The notes beneath the pieces are model-generated. The model was given only the letters and a program-made list of their open reading frames with translations, made no database searches and had not been told where the DNA came from. Shown here one piece after another: positions 7,004 through 13,930 of a stretch of 14,424 nt of DNA. The DNA is from an uncultured Eubacterium sp. (lineage in GTDB: Bacteria; Bacillota; Clostridia; Lachnospirales; CAG-274). Made by a program: the position numbers and the translations under genes. The stretch's first letter is position 1. Each line of letters starts with the position of its first letter. The stretch covers positions 1-14,424 of the forward strand of contig UQRG01000023.1 in the NCBI GenBank assembly GCA_900543365.1. The letters run 5' to 3'.

Positions 7004-8395
7004 ATGGCTGAAAATAATAACGAGAATACTTATGTCAATAGAATACCTCCCCACGATAATGATGCAGAGCAAATGGTTCTTGCCTGTATGCTTTACCCGG
7101 ATGAGGATGGCGTAAGAGTGGCAGCTGAAAATTTACTTTCAAGTGATTTTTATAGTCCTTCACATAAGCTTATATTTGAAGCCTTTCTTGATTTATATAA
7201 TAATAGCAAGCCTGTTGACTTTGTTATGGCAAAGGATAAACTTGAAAGTATGGGTTATTTGGAACAGGTTGGAGGAATTGAATATCTTGTTAGTCTTAAT
7301 GGATTAGCTGCAACAACTGCTAAAACAAAGTATTATGTAGATATTGTAAAACAAAAAGCTGTATTTAGACGACTAATTAAAGTTGGTGACAGTATTTCTT
7401 CTAGTTCTTATGAAGGTAGTGAAGATGTTGATACAGTTATTGCTAAAGCTGAACAGGATATTTTGGAGGTATCTCAAAATATAAATAGTAATGACTTTGT
7501 TTCTATGGACAAGGTTATGGCTGAAGTTATTGAAAAAATTGATAAAGTAACTAGGTCTAACAGTAACATAACTGGTATCGAAACAGGTTTTAAGGATTTT
7601 GATAGACTTACAGCAGGACTTCAAAATTCTGACCTTATACTTGTTGCTGGTCGTCCGTCAATGGGTAAGACAGCCTTTGCTCTTAATATTGCACAGTATG
7701 CTGCTGTTGAAGGTAGAGTACCTACTGCAATATTTAGTTTGGAAATGTCAAAGGAACAACTTGGTAACAGAATGTTGTCATCTCAAGCACTTGTTGATTC
7801 TGGCAAACTTAGAGTTGGTAATTTAACTCCAGAGGAGTTTGACAGCATAGCTATGGCTATGGGTACACTTTCTGCTGCACCTATTGAAATATATGACACT
7901 CCGGGTATTAACCCAATAAGTATGAGAGAAAAGTGCCGAAAACTTAAAATGGAAAAAGGACTTGGACTTATTGTTATTGACTACTTACAGCTTATGGAAG
8001 GTACTGGCAATAGAAATGAATCGGACCAACAGAGAGTTTCATACATATCTCGTTCTTTAAAGGCTATTGCAAGAGAGCTAAATGTTCCTGTTATTGCACT
8101 TTCACAGCTTTCAAGAGGACCTGAAGGCAGGCAAGATCATAGACCTATGATGTCTGACCTTAGAGAATCTGGTGCTATTGAGCAGGACGCCGATGTTGTA
8201 TGTCTTTTGTTTAGGGAAGAGTACTATAAGAAAGATGACCCAGAAGTTAAAAATAAAGGTGAAGTTATAGTCGCTAAGAATAGAAATGGTTCTACTGATA
8301 CTGTTAAACTTGTTTGGCAAGGTCAGTTTACTAAGTTCCAAGATGCTATTGATGAGGATTATATGCCAGATATTCCACCCGATATGCGAGAATAA
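7004..8395 (+). CDS. dnaB: replicative DNA helicase (DnaB; called DnaC in Bacillus)
   Basis: This 463-residue hexameric 5'-3' helicase unwinds the chromosome at the replication fork and binds primase. The N-terminal primase-interacting domain (about 14-115, opening PPHDNDAEQMVLACML) leads through a linker to the RecA-like motor. Walker A is GRPSMGKT (216-223), Walker B is LIVIDYLQLM (322-331), the sensor region SQLSRGPEGR is at 367-376, and SDLRESGAIEQDAD (384-397) matches the family arginine-finger region. Length is normal and I see no intein. The ATG at 7004 follows an AGAGGT site 13 nt after rplI, so it is co-transcribed with gdpP and rplI. A terminator lies directly downstream. Confidence 0.97.
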   Translation: MAENNNENTYVNRIPPHDNDAEQMVLACMLYPDEDGVRVAAENLLSSDFYSPSHKLIFEAFLDLYNNSKPVDFVMAKDKLESMGYLEQVGGIEYLVSLNGLAATTAKTKYYVDIVKQKAVFRRLIKVGDSISSSSYEGSEDVDTVIAKAEQDILEVSQNINSNDFVSMDKVMAEVIEKIDKVTRSNSNITGIETGFKDFDRLTAGLQNSDLILVAGRPSMGKTAFALNIAQYAAVEGRVPTAIFSLEMSKEQLGNRMLSSQALVDSGKLRVGNLTPEEFDSIAMAMGTLSAAPIEIYDTPGINPISMREKCRKLKMEKGLGLIVIDYLQLMEGTGNRNESDQQRVSYISRSLKAIARELNVPVIALSQLSRGPEGRQDHRPMMSDLRESGAIEQDADVVCLLFREEYYKKDDPEVKNKGEVIVAKNRNGSTDTVKLVWQGQFTKFQDAIDEDYMPDIPPDMRE

Positions 8396-8409
8396 ATATT
8401 TGTTAATTA

Positions 8410-8458
8410 AAAGGTTCCTTGTCAACTATAATGGTTGATAAAGAACCTTTATTTATTA
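8410..8458 (+). terminator. rho-independent terminator after dnaB
   Basis: Arms at 8410-8426 and 8434-8450 pair over 17 positions with one G-U and one C-A mismatch around a 7-nt loop. A T-rich tail (CTTTATTTATT) follows. It ends the gdpP-rplI-dnaB transcript. The minus-strand side also has a short T-run after the stem, so it could partly stop transcripts coming from the convergent dehydrogenase gene. Confidence 0.85.
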
Positions 8459-8502
8459 ATTTAATTCCACAATAAAATTTTACTACAATTTATTAATCAA
8501 AA

Positions 8503-8671
8503 TAATATTAATGAACTTTAAAACAATTTATCAATATTTTTATAATAACAAAATAACAAAAAATTAGGATTTTCTTTTATTTAAAATAACATAATACCTT
8601 GTAATATTTAATGAACAAAATTATACACCCATTTTTATTAATTATTTATAATTATATTAGGATTTTCTTTT
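8503..8671. repeat. imperfect direct repeat at the 3' end of the dehydrogenase gene
   Basis: A 16-bp exact direct repeat, ATTAGGATTTTCTTTT, occurs at 8563-8578 and at 8656-8671. A second shared motif, TAATATT(T)AATGAAC, precedes each copy (8503-8516 and 8602-8616) in the same order and at similar spacing. The right copy includes the last codons of the dehydrogenase (KENPN on the minus strand), while the left copy is in non-coding DNA. This looks like a decayed duplication with a unit of about 95 bp. Apart from this and the dnaB terminator, 8396-8637 holds only AT-rich DNA with no gene that I can see. Confidence 0.45.
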
Positions 8672-9627
8672 CTATTAGCCATATCAAGTACACACTTTAT
8701 TGTCTTTTCAGCCATATTAGATACAACTATATCAGAATAAAATGCCGTATGTGGTGTCAATATAACATTAGGAAAAGACCTTAATATAGCCATTCTTCTA
8801 TTTACAATAACATCACCCATTCTATTGGCATAATAAAGTCCATCTTCGTGTTCAAGTACATCAAGTCCAGCTCCCCCAACCTTTCCACATTCGAGAGCAT
8901 CAATCAAAGCATCGGTATCAATTAATCTACCTCTGGCAGTATTTACAATAATGACACCTTTTTTCATTTTTTTAAAGGTATCTGCATTTAAAAGATGATG
9001 ATTTTCATCAGAGCCAGGAGTATGTAATGTAATTAAATCACTTTCTCTAATAAGAGTTTCAAAATCTGTATACTCTACATATTTCTTGATATTTTCATTT
9101 TGATAAATATCATAAGCAAGTACTTTACTTCCAAAACCAGCAACCCTATTAATTACAGCTTGACCAATACGACCTGTACCAATAACACCAACAGTACAGT
9201 CACCTAAATTTTTACCTATTTTGCCCTTTAAGCTATAATCTTGAACTTCAGACCTTTTTAAAATATGCCCTATTTTTTTACAACTCATAAGCATAAGCAT
9301 AAGAGTAAAATCAGCAACTGTATCTGGAGGATAACTTACATTTGATACACCTATTCCCTTAGACTTTGCATATTCAATATCTATATGGTCAAATCCTATT
9401 GAACGAGTTGCAAAATATCTAACACCTAAATCATAAAATTTGTCAATAATTGTTTTATCAATATTACAAGGAGTGAAACTAACTGCATCATAACCTTTTG
9501 CTAAATCAGCATTTTTTAGACTAGGATACTCACTTGTGTAGCCATATTCAACTTTATATTTTTTTGCAAATTTATCAAAAAATTCCTTTTCATCAAAATC
9601 TCTAAAACAATAAACAAATATTTTCAT
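8638..9627 (-). CDS. D-2-hydroxyacid dehydrogenase, VanH/D-lactate dehydrogenase type
   Basis: This 329-residue NAD-dependent enzyme most likely interconverts pyruvate and D-lactate, or a related 2-keto acid pair. The Rossmann motif GTGRIG (150-155) with an acidic residue at the end of the second strand (Asp173) indicates NAD rather than NADP. The catalytic set of the family is present: Arg232 (NTARGRL), Glu259 (DVLE) and His293 (TPHTAF). Several stretches resemble VanH (PPDTVADFTLMLMLM, TVGVIGTGRIGQAVI, GFGSKVLAYD). No D-Ala-D-Lac ligase or D,D-dipeptidase gene lies nearby, so a vancomycin-resistance role is not supported and fermentative or keto-acid reduction is more likely. The start at 9627 has a GAAGG site, and the gene has its own promoter. 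Branched or aromatic keto-acid substrates cannot be excluded. Confidence 0.88.
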   Translation of the reverse strand: MKIFVYCFRDFDEKEFFDKFAKKYKVEYGYTSEYPSLKNADLAKGYDAVSFTPCNIDKTIIDKFYDLGVRYFATRSIGFDHIDIEYAKSKGIGVSNVSYPPDTVADFTLMLMLMSCKKIGHILKRSEVQDYSLKGKIGKNLGDCTVGVIGTGRIGQAVINRVAGFGSKVLAYDIYQNENIKKYVEYTDFETLIRESDLITLHTPGSDENHHLLNADTFKKMKKGVIIVNTARGRLIDTDALIDALECGKVGGAGLDVLEHEDGLYYANRMGDVIVNRRMAILRSFPNVILTPHTAFYSDIVVSNMAEKTIKCVLDMANRKENPNIIINN

Positions 9628-9656
9628 TATCAGACCTTCTTTACAATTATTTATTA

Positions 9657-9701
9657 TGGCAATATATTAACATATTTTTTATTTATTTTCAATAGTTGCC
9701 A
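9657..9701 (-). promoter_or_regulatory. promoter of the dehydrogenase gene, flanked by inverted TGGCAA sites
   Basis: On the minus strand, -35 TTGAAA (9692-9687), a 17-nt spacer and -10 TAATAT (9669-9664) with extended TG form a good promoter. Immediately outside the two elements lie the 6-mers TTGCCA (9696-9701) and TGGCAA (9657-9662), plus-strand reading, which are inverted relative to each other and unusually GC-rich for this region. They may be half-sites for a regulator, or chance. Confidence 0.6.
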
Positions 9702-9745
9702 AATCGTAAAAACTCCTATAAATATTACTACTTAAAATTTTGCAT

Positions 9746-9779
9746 AAAAATATCGTAGCAGAGAACACTACTACGATAT
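9746..9779 (-). terminator. rho-independent terminator after the MATE gene
   Basis: Arms 9750-9761 and 9768-9779 pair over 12 positions with one mismatch around a 6-nt loop (AGAACA on the plus strand). On the minus strand a T-run follows the stem, about 45 nt past the MATE stop codon, so it ends the MATE transcript before the dehydrogenase promoter. The plus-strand side has no T-run. Confidence 0.85.
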
Positions 9780-9824
9780 AAATTCAAACTAAAAAATAAC
9801 CCTAAAATACCATAAAATAATTAT

Positions 9825-11180
9825 TTAAACAACCTGTTTATCTTTCCATTTTCCACTTCTATATCTGCAAATAAAGCAAATAGCTCTAACACACCAATCC
9901 ATAATCATTGCTATCCACACACCAAATACACCAATACCAAGATATTCACCAATAATATAACTAAAAATAACTCTACAAATCCACATCGATATTATTGATG
10001 TAATCATACTAAATTTAACATCACCAGCAGCTCTAAATACACAAGGAAGTGTAAATGCCATAGGCCATATAAATAATGCACAAGAACCGTGTAATATAAG
10101 TATATGTGTAGCCTCTGTAGATGCCATATCTGACAAATCATATAATTTTAATATAAAAGGAAGAAGTAAAAATGTTATACCCACTGTAATAAAAGTACCT
10201 ATATAAGCAAACAAATTTAATTTTTTAGTATAATACTTAACTTGCTCATAATCTCCTGCACCTATACATCTTGATATAACAGTAATCATAGCCAAATTTA
10301 CAGATACACCAGTTAATGTTTGAAAGCTTGCTACAATGTTACTAATTGCATTAGCTGCAATAGCAAATGTACCAAATGTAGATACAAGACTTAAAACAAG
10401 TATTTTACCTAATTGAAACATACTATTTTCTAAACCATTAGGCACACCAATATACAAAATTCTTTTAACCATTTTCCACTGAATTTTATACTTTAATGTT
10501 TTCCTAATATGTAACTGTAATGATTGGTTACAAGCAAGAATAGTAATTACAACACCGGCAAATATTCTTGACACAAGTGTAGGAATTGCTACACCCTCTG
10601 TACCACACTTAAAGCCGTAAACAAGTATAGCATTACCAGCCACATTAATACAATTCATTATAATAGATATTTTCATTGACACCTTTGAATTACCCATTGA
10701 GCGAAAAATTGCTGCTCCACAGTTATAAAGAGCAAGAAAAGGTATTGAGGCTGTAACTATAATAAGATATGTATTTGCGTGACTTTCTACATCAGCATCA
10801 ATTTGACCAAACACTCCATTAAGTATAAGCCCTTTACATAAATAAACAATAATCATTATTACAACTGATAATAAGGTAACAAACCATACCAATTGATTAG
10901 CAGCCTCACCTGCTTTTTTTTCATCTTTTAGCCCCAAATACTGCCCTGCTACTACTGCACCACCTGTAGCTAAAGCAGAAAATACTTGAATAAGCAATAC
11001 AAAACAACTGTCTACAAGAGAAACTCCAGATACAGCTGCCTCACCTACTGATGCAACCATAATTGAATCCGCTAAACCAACTAGTATAGCAAGCATCTGC
11101 TCAACAATAAGAGGTATAATCAAAGTTATAAGGTCTTTCCTTGAAAATAAATATTTTTTTGTTTCTGTACTTTTGTTCAT
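9825..11180 (-). CDS. MATE family multidrug/organic cation efflux transporter
   Basis: This 451-residue inner-membrane protein belongs to the MATE family, which exports cationic drugs, flavins or metabolites in exchange for Na+ or H+. Hydrophobic segments are consistent with the usual twelve helices in two related halves. The family motifs are seen: IIPLIVEQMLAILVGLADSIMVASVGEAAVSGVSLVD in order from residue 21, with sub-motifs EQ (27-28) and ADSIMV (37-42), and the paired FRSMGNSK (159-166) and FRAAGDVKFS (382-391) that mark the symmetrical halves. Length is normal. It has its own promoter at 11202-11230, a GGGAG ribosome binding site, and a terminator downstream, so it is probably monocistronic. 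The substrate cannot be inferred, and the neighbours give no strong hint. Confidence 0.94.
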   Translation of the reverse strand: MNKSTETKKYLFSRKDLITLIIPLIVEQMLAILVGLADSIMVASVGEAAVSGVSLVDSCFVLLIQVFSALATGGAVVAGQYLGLKDEKKAGEAANQLVWFVTLLSVVIMIIVYLCKGLILNGVFGQIDADVESHANTYLIIVTASIPFLALYNCGAAIFRSMGNSKVSMKISIIMNCINVAGNAILVYGFKCGTEGVAIPTLVSRIFAGVVITILACNQSLQLHIRKTLKYKIQWKMVKRILYIGVPNGLENSMFQLGKILVLSLVSTFGTFAIAANAISNIVASFQTLTGVSVNLAMITVISRCIGAGDYEQVKYYTKKLNLFAYIGTFITVGITFLLLPFILKLYDLSDMASTEATHILILHGSCALFIWPMAFTLPCVFRAAGDVKFSMITSIISMWICRVIFSYIIGEYLGIGVFGVWIAMIMDWCVRAICFICRYRSGKWKDKQVV

Positions 11181-11201
11181 TTAATCAACTCCCAAAGGAG
11201 T

Positions 11202-11230
11202 ATTATACACTTTTTACATAAATTTTACAA
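11202..11230 (-). promoter_or_regulatory. promoter of the MATE gene
   Basis: On the minus strand, -35 TTGTAA (11230-11225), a 17-nt spacer and perfect -10 TATAAT (11207-11202). The predicted start near 11195 gives a leader of only about 15 nt, just enough for the GGGAG site. Confidence 0.65.
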
Positions 11231-11235
11231 GGATA

Positions 11236-11280
11236 AATTCTAGTTTATGAAGAAAGTTTATTATATCATAAACTAAAATT
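11236..11280. repeat. inverted repeat between the aminotransferase stop and the MATE -35
   Basis: Arms 11236-11250 and 11266-11280 match at 14 of 15 positions around a core TAGTTTATGA. The 15-nt loop holds another AGTTTAT copy (11255-11261), which can pair instead with 11268-11274. No T-run follows on the minus strand, so it is a poor intrinsic terminator. It abuts the upstream side of the MATE -35, where an activator or repressor site could sit. The outer base pairs touch the aminotransferase stop codon. Confidence 0.5.
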
Positions 11281-12463
11281 ACTTATAATATTCAATTAAT
11301 TTCTTAAAGCTATCCAAAGAATTTTCTACAGTAGTTTTATCAACACAGAAAGCAATTCTAAAATAACCAGGACAAGCAAAGCTTGAACCAGGAACAATAA
11401 TAAGTCTAAAATCCTTAGCTTTAGCACAAAATTCTTTATCATCAGCAATTGGACACTTAGGAAACATATAAAAAGTACCTTTAGGTTCAATACAATCATA
11501 GCCCATTTCAGTAAGTGCTTTATAAAGTATATTCTTATTTTCTTCATAAACACTTAAATCAGAAGTATTCCCAATTACTTTTTTAACAACTTTTTGCATA
11601 AGGCTAGGAGCATTAACAAACCCAAGTATTCTATTAGCAACAGACATTGCACTAATAACTTCATCAAAGTCATCAAGTTCACTAGGCACAACAAGGTAAC
11701 CAATTCTTTCACCTGGCAATGACAAACTTTTTGAATAAGAATAACCTACTACAGTATTCTTGTAATAATTAGTTACATAAGGAATTTCAACACCATTAAA
11801 AACAATTTCTCTATAAGGCTCATCACTAAATAAGTAAATTGATGTGCCATATTCGGTTTGTTTTTTTTCAAGAATTTCAGCAAGTTTTTTAATATCATTT
11901 TCAGTATAAACTGCACCTGTAGGATTATTAGGACTATTAATAATTACACACTTAGTCTTAGGTGAAATCTTTTTCTCAAAATCTTCAAAATTAATAGAAA
12001 ATCTTTCAAGATCAGCATTAACCATAACCTTTACACCATCAAAATTGCTAATATAATTATCGTACTCACCAAAATATGGAGCAATAACCATAATCTCATC
12101 ACCAGGATTAACAATAGCCTTTAATGTAACATTAATGCCTCCTGCTGCACCAACAGTCATAATAATATTTTTTATGCTAATATTTGTGCCATACATTTTA
12201 TTAGTATAATCAGCCACAGCTTGTCTAACATCTTCGTATCCAGCATTATTCATATAACCGTGAAGAGCCATTTCCGGCTCATTATTGGCAATGTCTATAA
12301 TAGACTCTTTAACACAAGATGGTGGCACAATTGATGGATTTCCAAGAGAAAAGTCATAAATATTTTCTTTTCCATACTTTTCTGCCATTATTTTACCATC
12401 TTCAAACATAGCTCTTATAGCAGAACCATTTTTTACTAAATTTTTCATTTTTTCTGAAATCAT
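11279..12463 (-). CDS. class I/II PLP-dependent aminotransferase
   Basis: This 394-residue fold-type I cytosolic aminotransferase is of the aspartate-aminotransferase type. The PLP-binding residues are clear: SPNNPTG (177-183), SDEPYRE (213-219, Asp214 and Tyr217), and the Schiff-base lysine Lys245 in SYSKSLSLPGERIGY with Arg253 nearby. The substrate-carboxylate arginine is Arg369 (FRIAF). The N-terminal FSLGNPSIVPP (38-48) is the usual substrate-side loop. The substrate is not determined by these motifs; aspartate, aromatic amino acids or alanine are possible, and aromatic activity would fit the nearby pheA only loosely. The ATG at 12463 has a strong GGGAGGA site. It is transcribed divergently from the YtrA-type operon, with its own candidate promoter. 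No clear terminator separates it from the MATE gene. Confidence 0.92.
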   Translation of the reverse strand: MISEKMKNLVKNGSAIRAMFEDGKIMAEKYGKENIYDFSLGNPSIVPPSCVKESIIDIANNEPEMALHGYMNNAGYEDVRQAVADYTNKMYGTNISIKNIIMTVGAAGGINVTLKAIVNPGDEIMVIAPYFGEYDNYISNFDGVKVMVNADLERFSINFEDFEKKISPKTKCVIINSPNNPTGAVYTENDIKKLAEILEKKQTEYGTSIYLFSDEPYREIVFNGVEIPYVTNYYKNTVVGYSYSKSLSLPGERIGYLVVPSELDDFDEVISAMSVANRILGFVNAPSLMQKVVKKVIGNTSDLSVYEENKNILYKALTEMGYDCIEPKGTFYMFPKCPIADDKEFCAKAKDFRLIIVPGSSFACPGYFRIAFCVDKTTVENSLDSFKKLIEYYK

Positions 12464-12482
12464 TTTATTATCCTCCCTATGT

Positions 12483-12525
12483 ATATAACTAGTTATATCT
12501 TACACCTTTTAATGAATTAATTCAA
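12483..12525 (-). promoter_or_regulatory. candidate promoter and palindromes ahead of the aminotransferase
   Basis: On the minus strand, -35 TTGAAT (12525-12520), a 17-nt spacer and -10 TAAGAT (12502-12497) are a moderate match. A perfect 16-bp palindrome, ATATAACTAGTTATAT (12483-12498), overlaps the -10 and the expected start point. A 12-bp palindrome, TGAATTAATTCA (12513-12524), overlaps the -35. Both could be operators, although short palindromes are common in DNA this AT-rich. Confidence 0.45.
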
Positions 12526-12614
12526 TATTTTTTTATAAATCGTAATTATATGTTTATATTAAAGTGTAACCAATCATTGATACTTTAACAATATTTTTAT
12601 TTTTCCAAAACCTA

Positions 12615-12651
12615 TTGACTTTAACTGTACTATGTGTTATAGTACAGTTAA
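12615..12651 (+). promoter_or_regulatory. promoter with overlapping operator for the YtrA-type ABC operon
   Basis: The -35 TTGACT (12615-12620), 17-nt spacer and -10 TATAGT (12638-12643) with extended TG (12635-12636) are the promoter. A perfect 13-bp inverted repeat, TTAACTGTACTAT (12621-12633) and its complement (12639-12651), with a 5-nt spacer, covers the space between -35 and -10 and the -10 itself. A repressor bound there would exclude RNA polymerase. Its position, one gene ahead of a YtrA-type GntR repressor, suggests autoregulation. Confidence 0.85.
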
Positions 12652-12680
12652 GATAATAAACATACAAGGAGGTGAATAAT

Positions 12681-13055
12681 ATGTTTAATATTGATTTAAA
12701 ATCTAATTTGCCTATATATGAGCAAATAATAAACCAAGTCAAAGAATATATATTAAAAGGCTATTTCAAAGCAGGTGACCCTCTACCCTCTGTTAGAAAT
12801 CTATCAACTACTATTGATGTAAACCCTAACACAATTTCAAAAGCCTACCAAGAACTTGAAAGACAAGGTATTATTACTACAGTTAGAGGAAAAGGCACAT
12901 TTATATCTGATGAACATAATGAAAGTATTAACTTAGCAAAAGAAATAAACAAAGTTCGTCCAATATTCGCCGAACTCAAGCTAAAAGGGGCAAAAAATAG
13001 GGAAATATTAAAAGCTGTAGAAGAACTTTTAATAGAGTTAGAAAGGAAGGAGTAA
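12681..13055 (+). CDS. GntR-family transcriptional repressor, YtrA subfamily
   Basis: This 124-residue protein has the N-terminal winged helix of GntR regulators (SNLPIYEQIINQVKEYILKGYF, then DPLPSVRNLSTTIDVNPNTISKAYQELERQGII over residues 33-65, and the wing VRGKGTFI at 68-75). Only a short helical tail (about 80-124) follows, which is the size and layout of the YtrA subfamily. These usually repress their own operon of ABC transporter genes and respond to cell-envelope-active compounds in several Firmicutes; the inducer here is unknown. A GTG lies three codons upstream, but the AGGAGGTGA site is correctly spaced for ATG at 12681. It is separated by 4 nt from the ABC ATPase gene, whose ribosome binding site lies in its last codons. 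Confidence 0.94.
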   Translation: MFNIDLKSNLPIYEQIINQVKEYILKGYFKAGDPLPSVRNLSTTIDVNPNTISKAYQELERQGIITTVRGKGTFISDEHNESINLAKEINKVRPIFAELKLKGAKNREILKAVEELLIELERKE

Positions 13056-13059
13056 TATT

Positions 13060-13926
13060 ATGATTAGTATAAAAAATGTCAGCAAATATTATGACAAATT
13101 TAAGGCAATAGATAACATTAATATAGATGTACCAAAAGGTACAATACACGGACTTATAGGTGAAAATGGTGCAGGTAAAACTACACTTATACATTGTTTA
13201 ACAGGTATATATAAGTGTGACGAAGGAACTATTACTTATGATAATGAACCAGTATATGACAATCCAAAAATTAAGTCTAAAATAGGCTATGTAGCTGACA
13301 GTAATAGCTATTTTCCTAATTCCAAAATAAAAGATATGGTTGAATTTTACAAAGGCATATATCCTACTTTTGATGAAAACAGATTTAACGAACTTAATGA
13401 AATATTTAAACTGGAAATAAATAAAAAAGTAAAACAACTTTCAAAAGGTATGCAAATGAGATTAGCACTTATGCTTAATTTAAGTTTGCATCCAGAAGCA
13501 CTTATACTCGATGAACCAACAAGTGGTTTAGATGCTATAGCAAAAAAACAAGTTATTGACTTGCTTATATCAGAGGTAACAGAAAGACAGTGTACAATAA
13601 TTATATCATCACACCACTTAGGCGAACTTGAAAAATTGTGCGATAGTATAACAATGATACAAAATGGTCATATACTTTATCAAAATAGCATTGACCAAAT
13701 TAAAAAGCAGATTGTTAAGTTACAAGTAATATTTAAACAAACACCTGATTTAAGTAACATTGATGGTATAATAAATATCGAACAAATCGGAAGTATATAT
13801 TACATAATCACAAAAGATGCCAGCTCTATAACTGATATACTTTATAAAAAAGGTGCAGAACTTGTAGAAGAAATTGGTATGAGTCTTGAGGATATATTTA
13901 TTTATACATCCGTGGATAAGGGGTGA
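13060..13926 (+). CDS. ABC transporter ATP-binding protein (YtrB/BcrA-like)
   Basis: This 288-residue ATPase powers a transporter together with the permease that follows. The motifs are Walker A GENGAGKTT (34-42), signature LSKGMQ (127-132), Walker B LILDEPTSGLD (148-158) and switch histidine His185 in SSHHLGE. The Q-loop position reads IGYVADSNSYFP (75-86), with no glutamine at the usual place; I recall similar deviations in YtrB-like ATPases but cannot check. A C-terminal extension of about 75 residues (212-288) follows the nucleotide-binding core, as in multidrug and antibiotic-type exporters. Start ATG with AAGGAG at 13047-13052. Co-transcribed with the GntR gene and the permease, with 4-nt gaps on both sides. 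Confidence 0.94.
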   Translation: MISIKNVSKYYDKFKAIDNINIDVPKGTIHGLIGENGAGKTTLIHCLTGIYKCDEGTITYDNEPVYDNPKIKSKIGYVADSNSYFPNSKIKDMVEFYKGIYPTFDENRFNELNEIFKLEINKKVKQLSKGMQMRLALMLNLSLHPEALILDEPTSGLDAIAKKQVIDLLISEVTERQCTIIISSHHLGELEKLCDSITMIQNGHILYQNSIDQIKKQIVKLQVIFKQTPDLSNIDGIINIEQIGSIYYIITKDASSITDILYKKGAELVEEIGMSLEDIFIYTSVDKG

Positions 13927-13930
13927 TTAT

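Noticed and set aside
8396..8637. Small gene or non-coding RNA in the dnaB/dehydrogenase gap
   Set aside because: Apart from the terminator and the repeat, the DNA is AT-rich with frequent stops in all frames and no promoter pair with a following terminator.
8638..9627. Vancomycin-resistance (van) cluster
   Set aside because: Only a VanH-like dehydrogenase is present; no D-Ala-D-Lac ligase, VanX-like dipeptidase or VanRS pair is in the window.
11188..11201. Hairpin ACTCC-CAAA-GGAGT that could hide the MATE ribosome binding site
   Set aside because: The predicted transcription start (about 11195) falls inside the hairpin, so the 5' arm would not be in the mRNA.
3953..12463. A dedicated aromatic pathway linking pheA, the aminotransferase and the hydroxyacid dehydrogenase (phenylpyruvate to phenylalanine or phenyllactate)
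   Set aside because: The genes are on different strands, separated by the gdpP-rplI-dnaB operon and several promoters, and the motifs do not fix an aromatic substrate for either enzyme.
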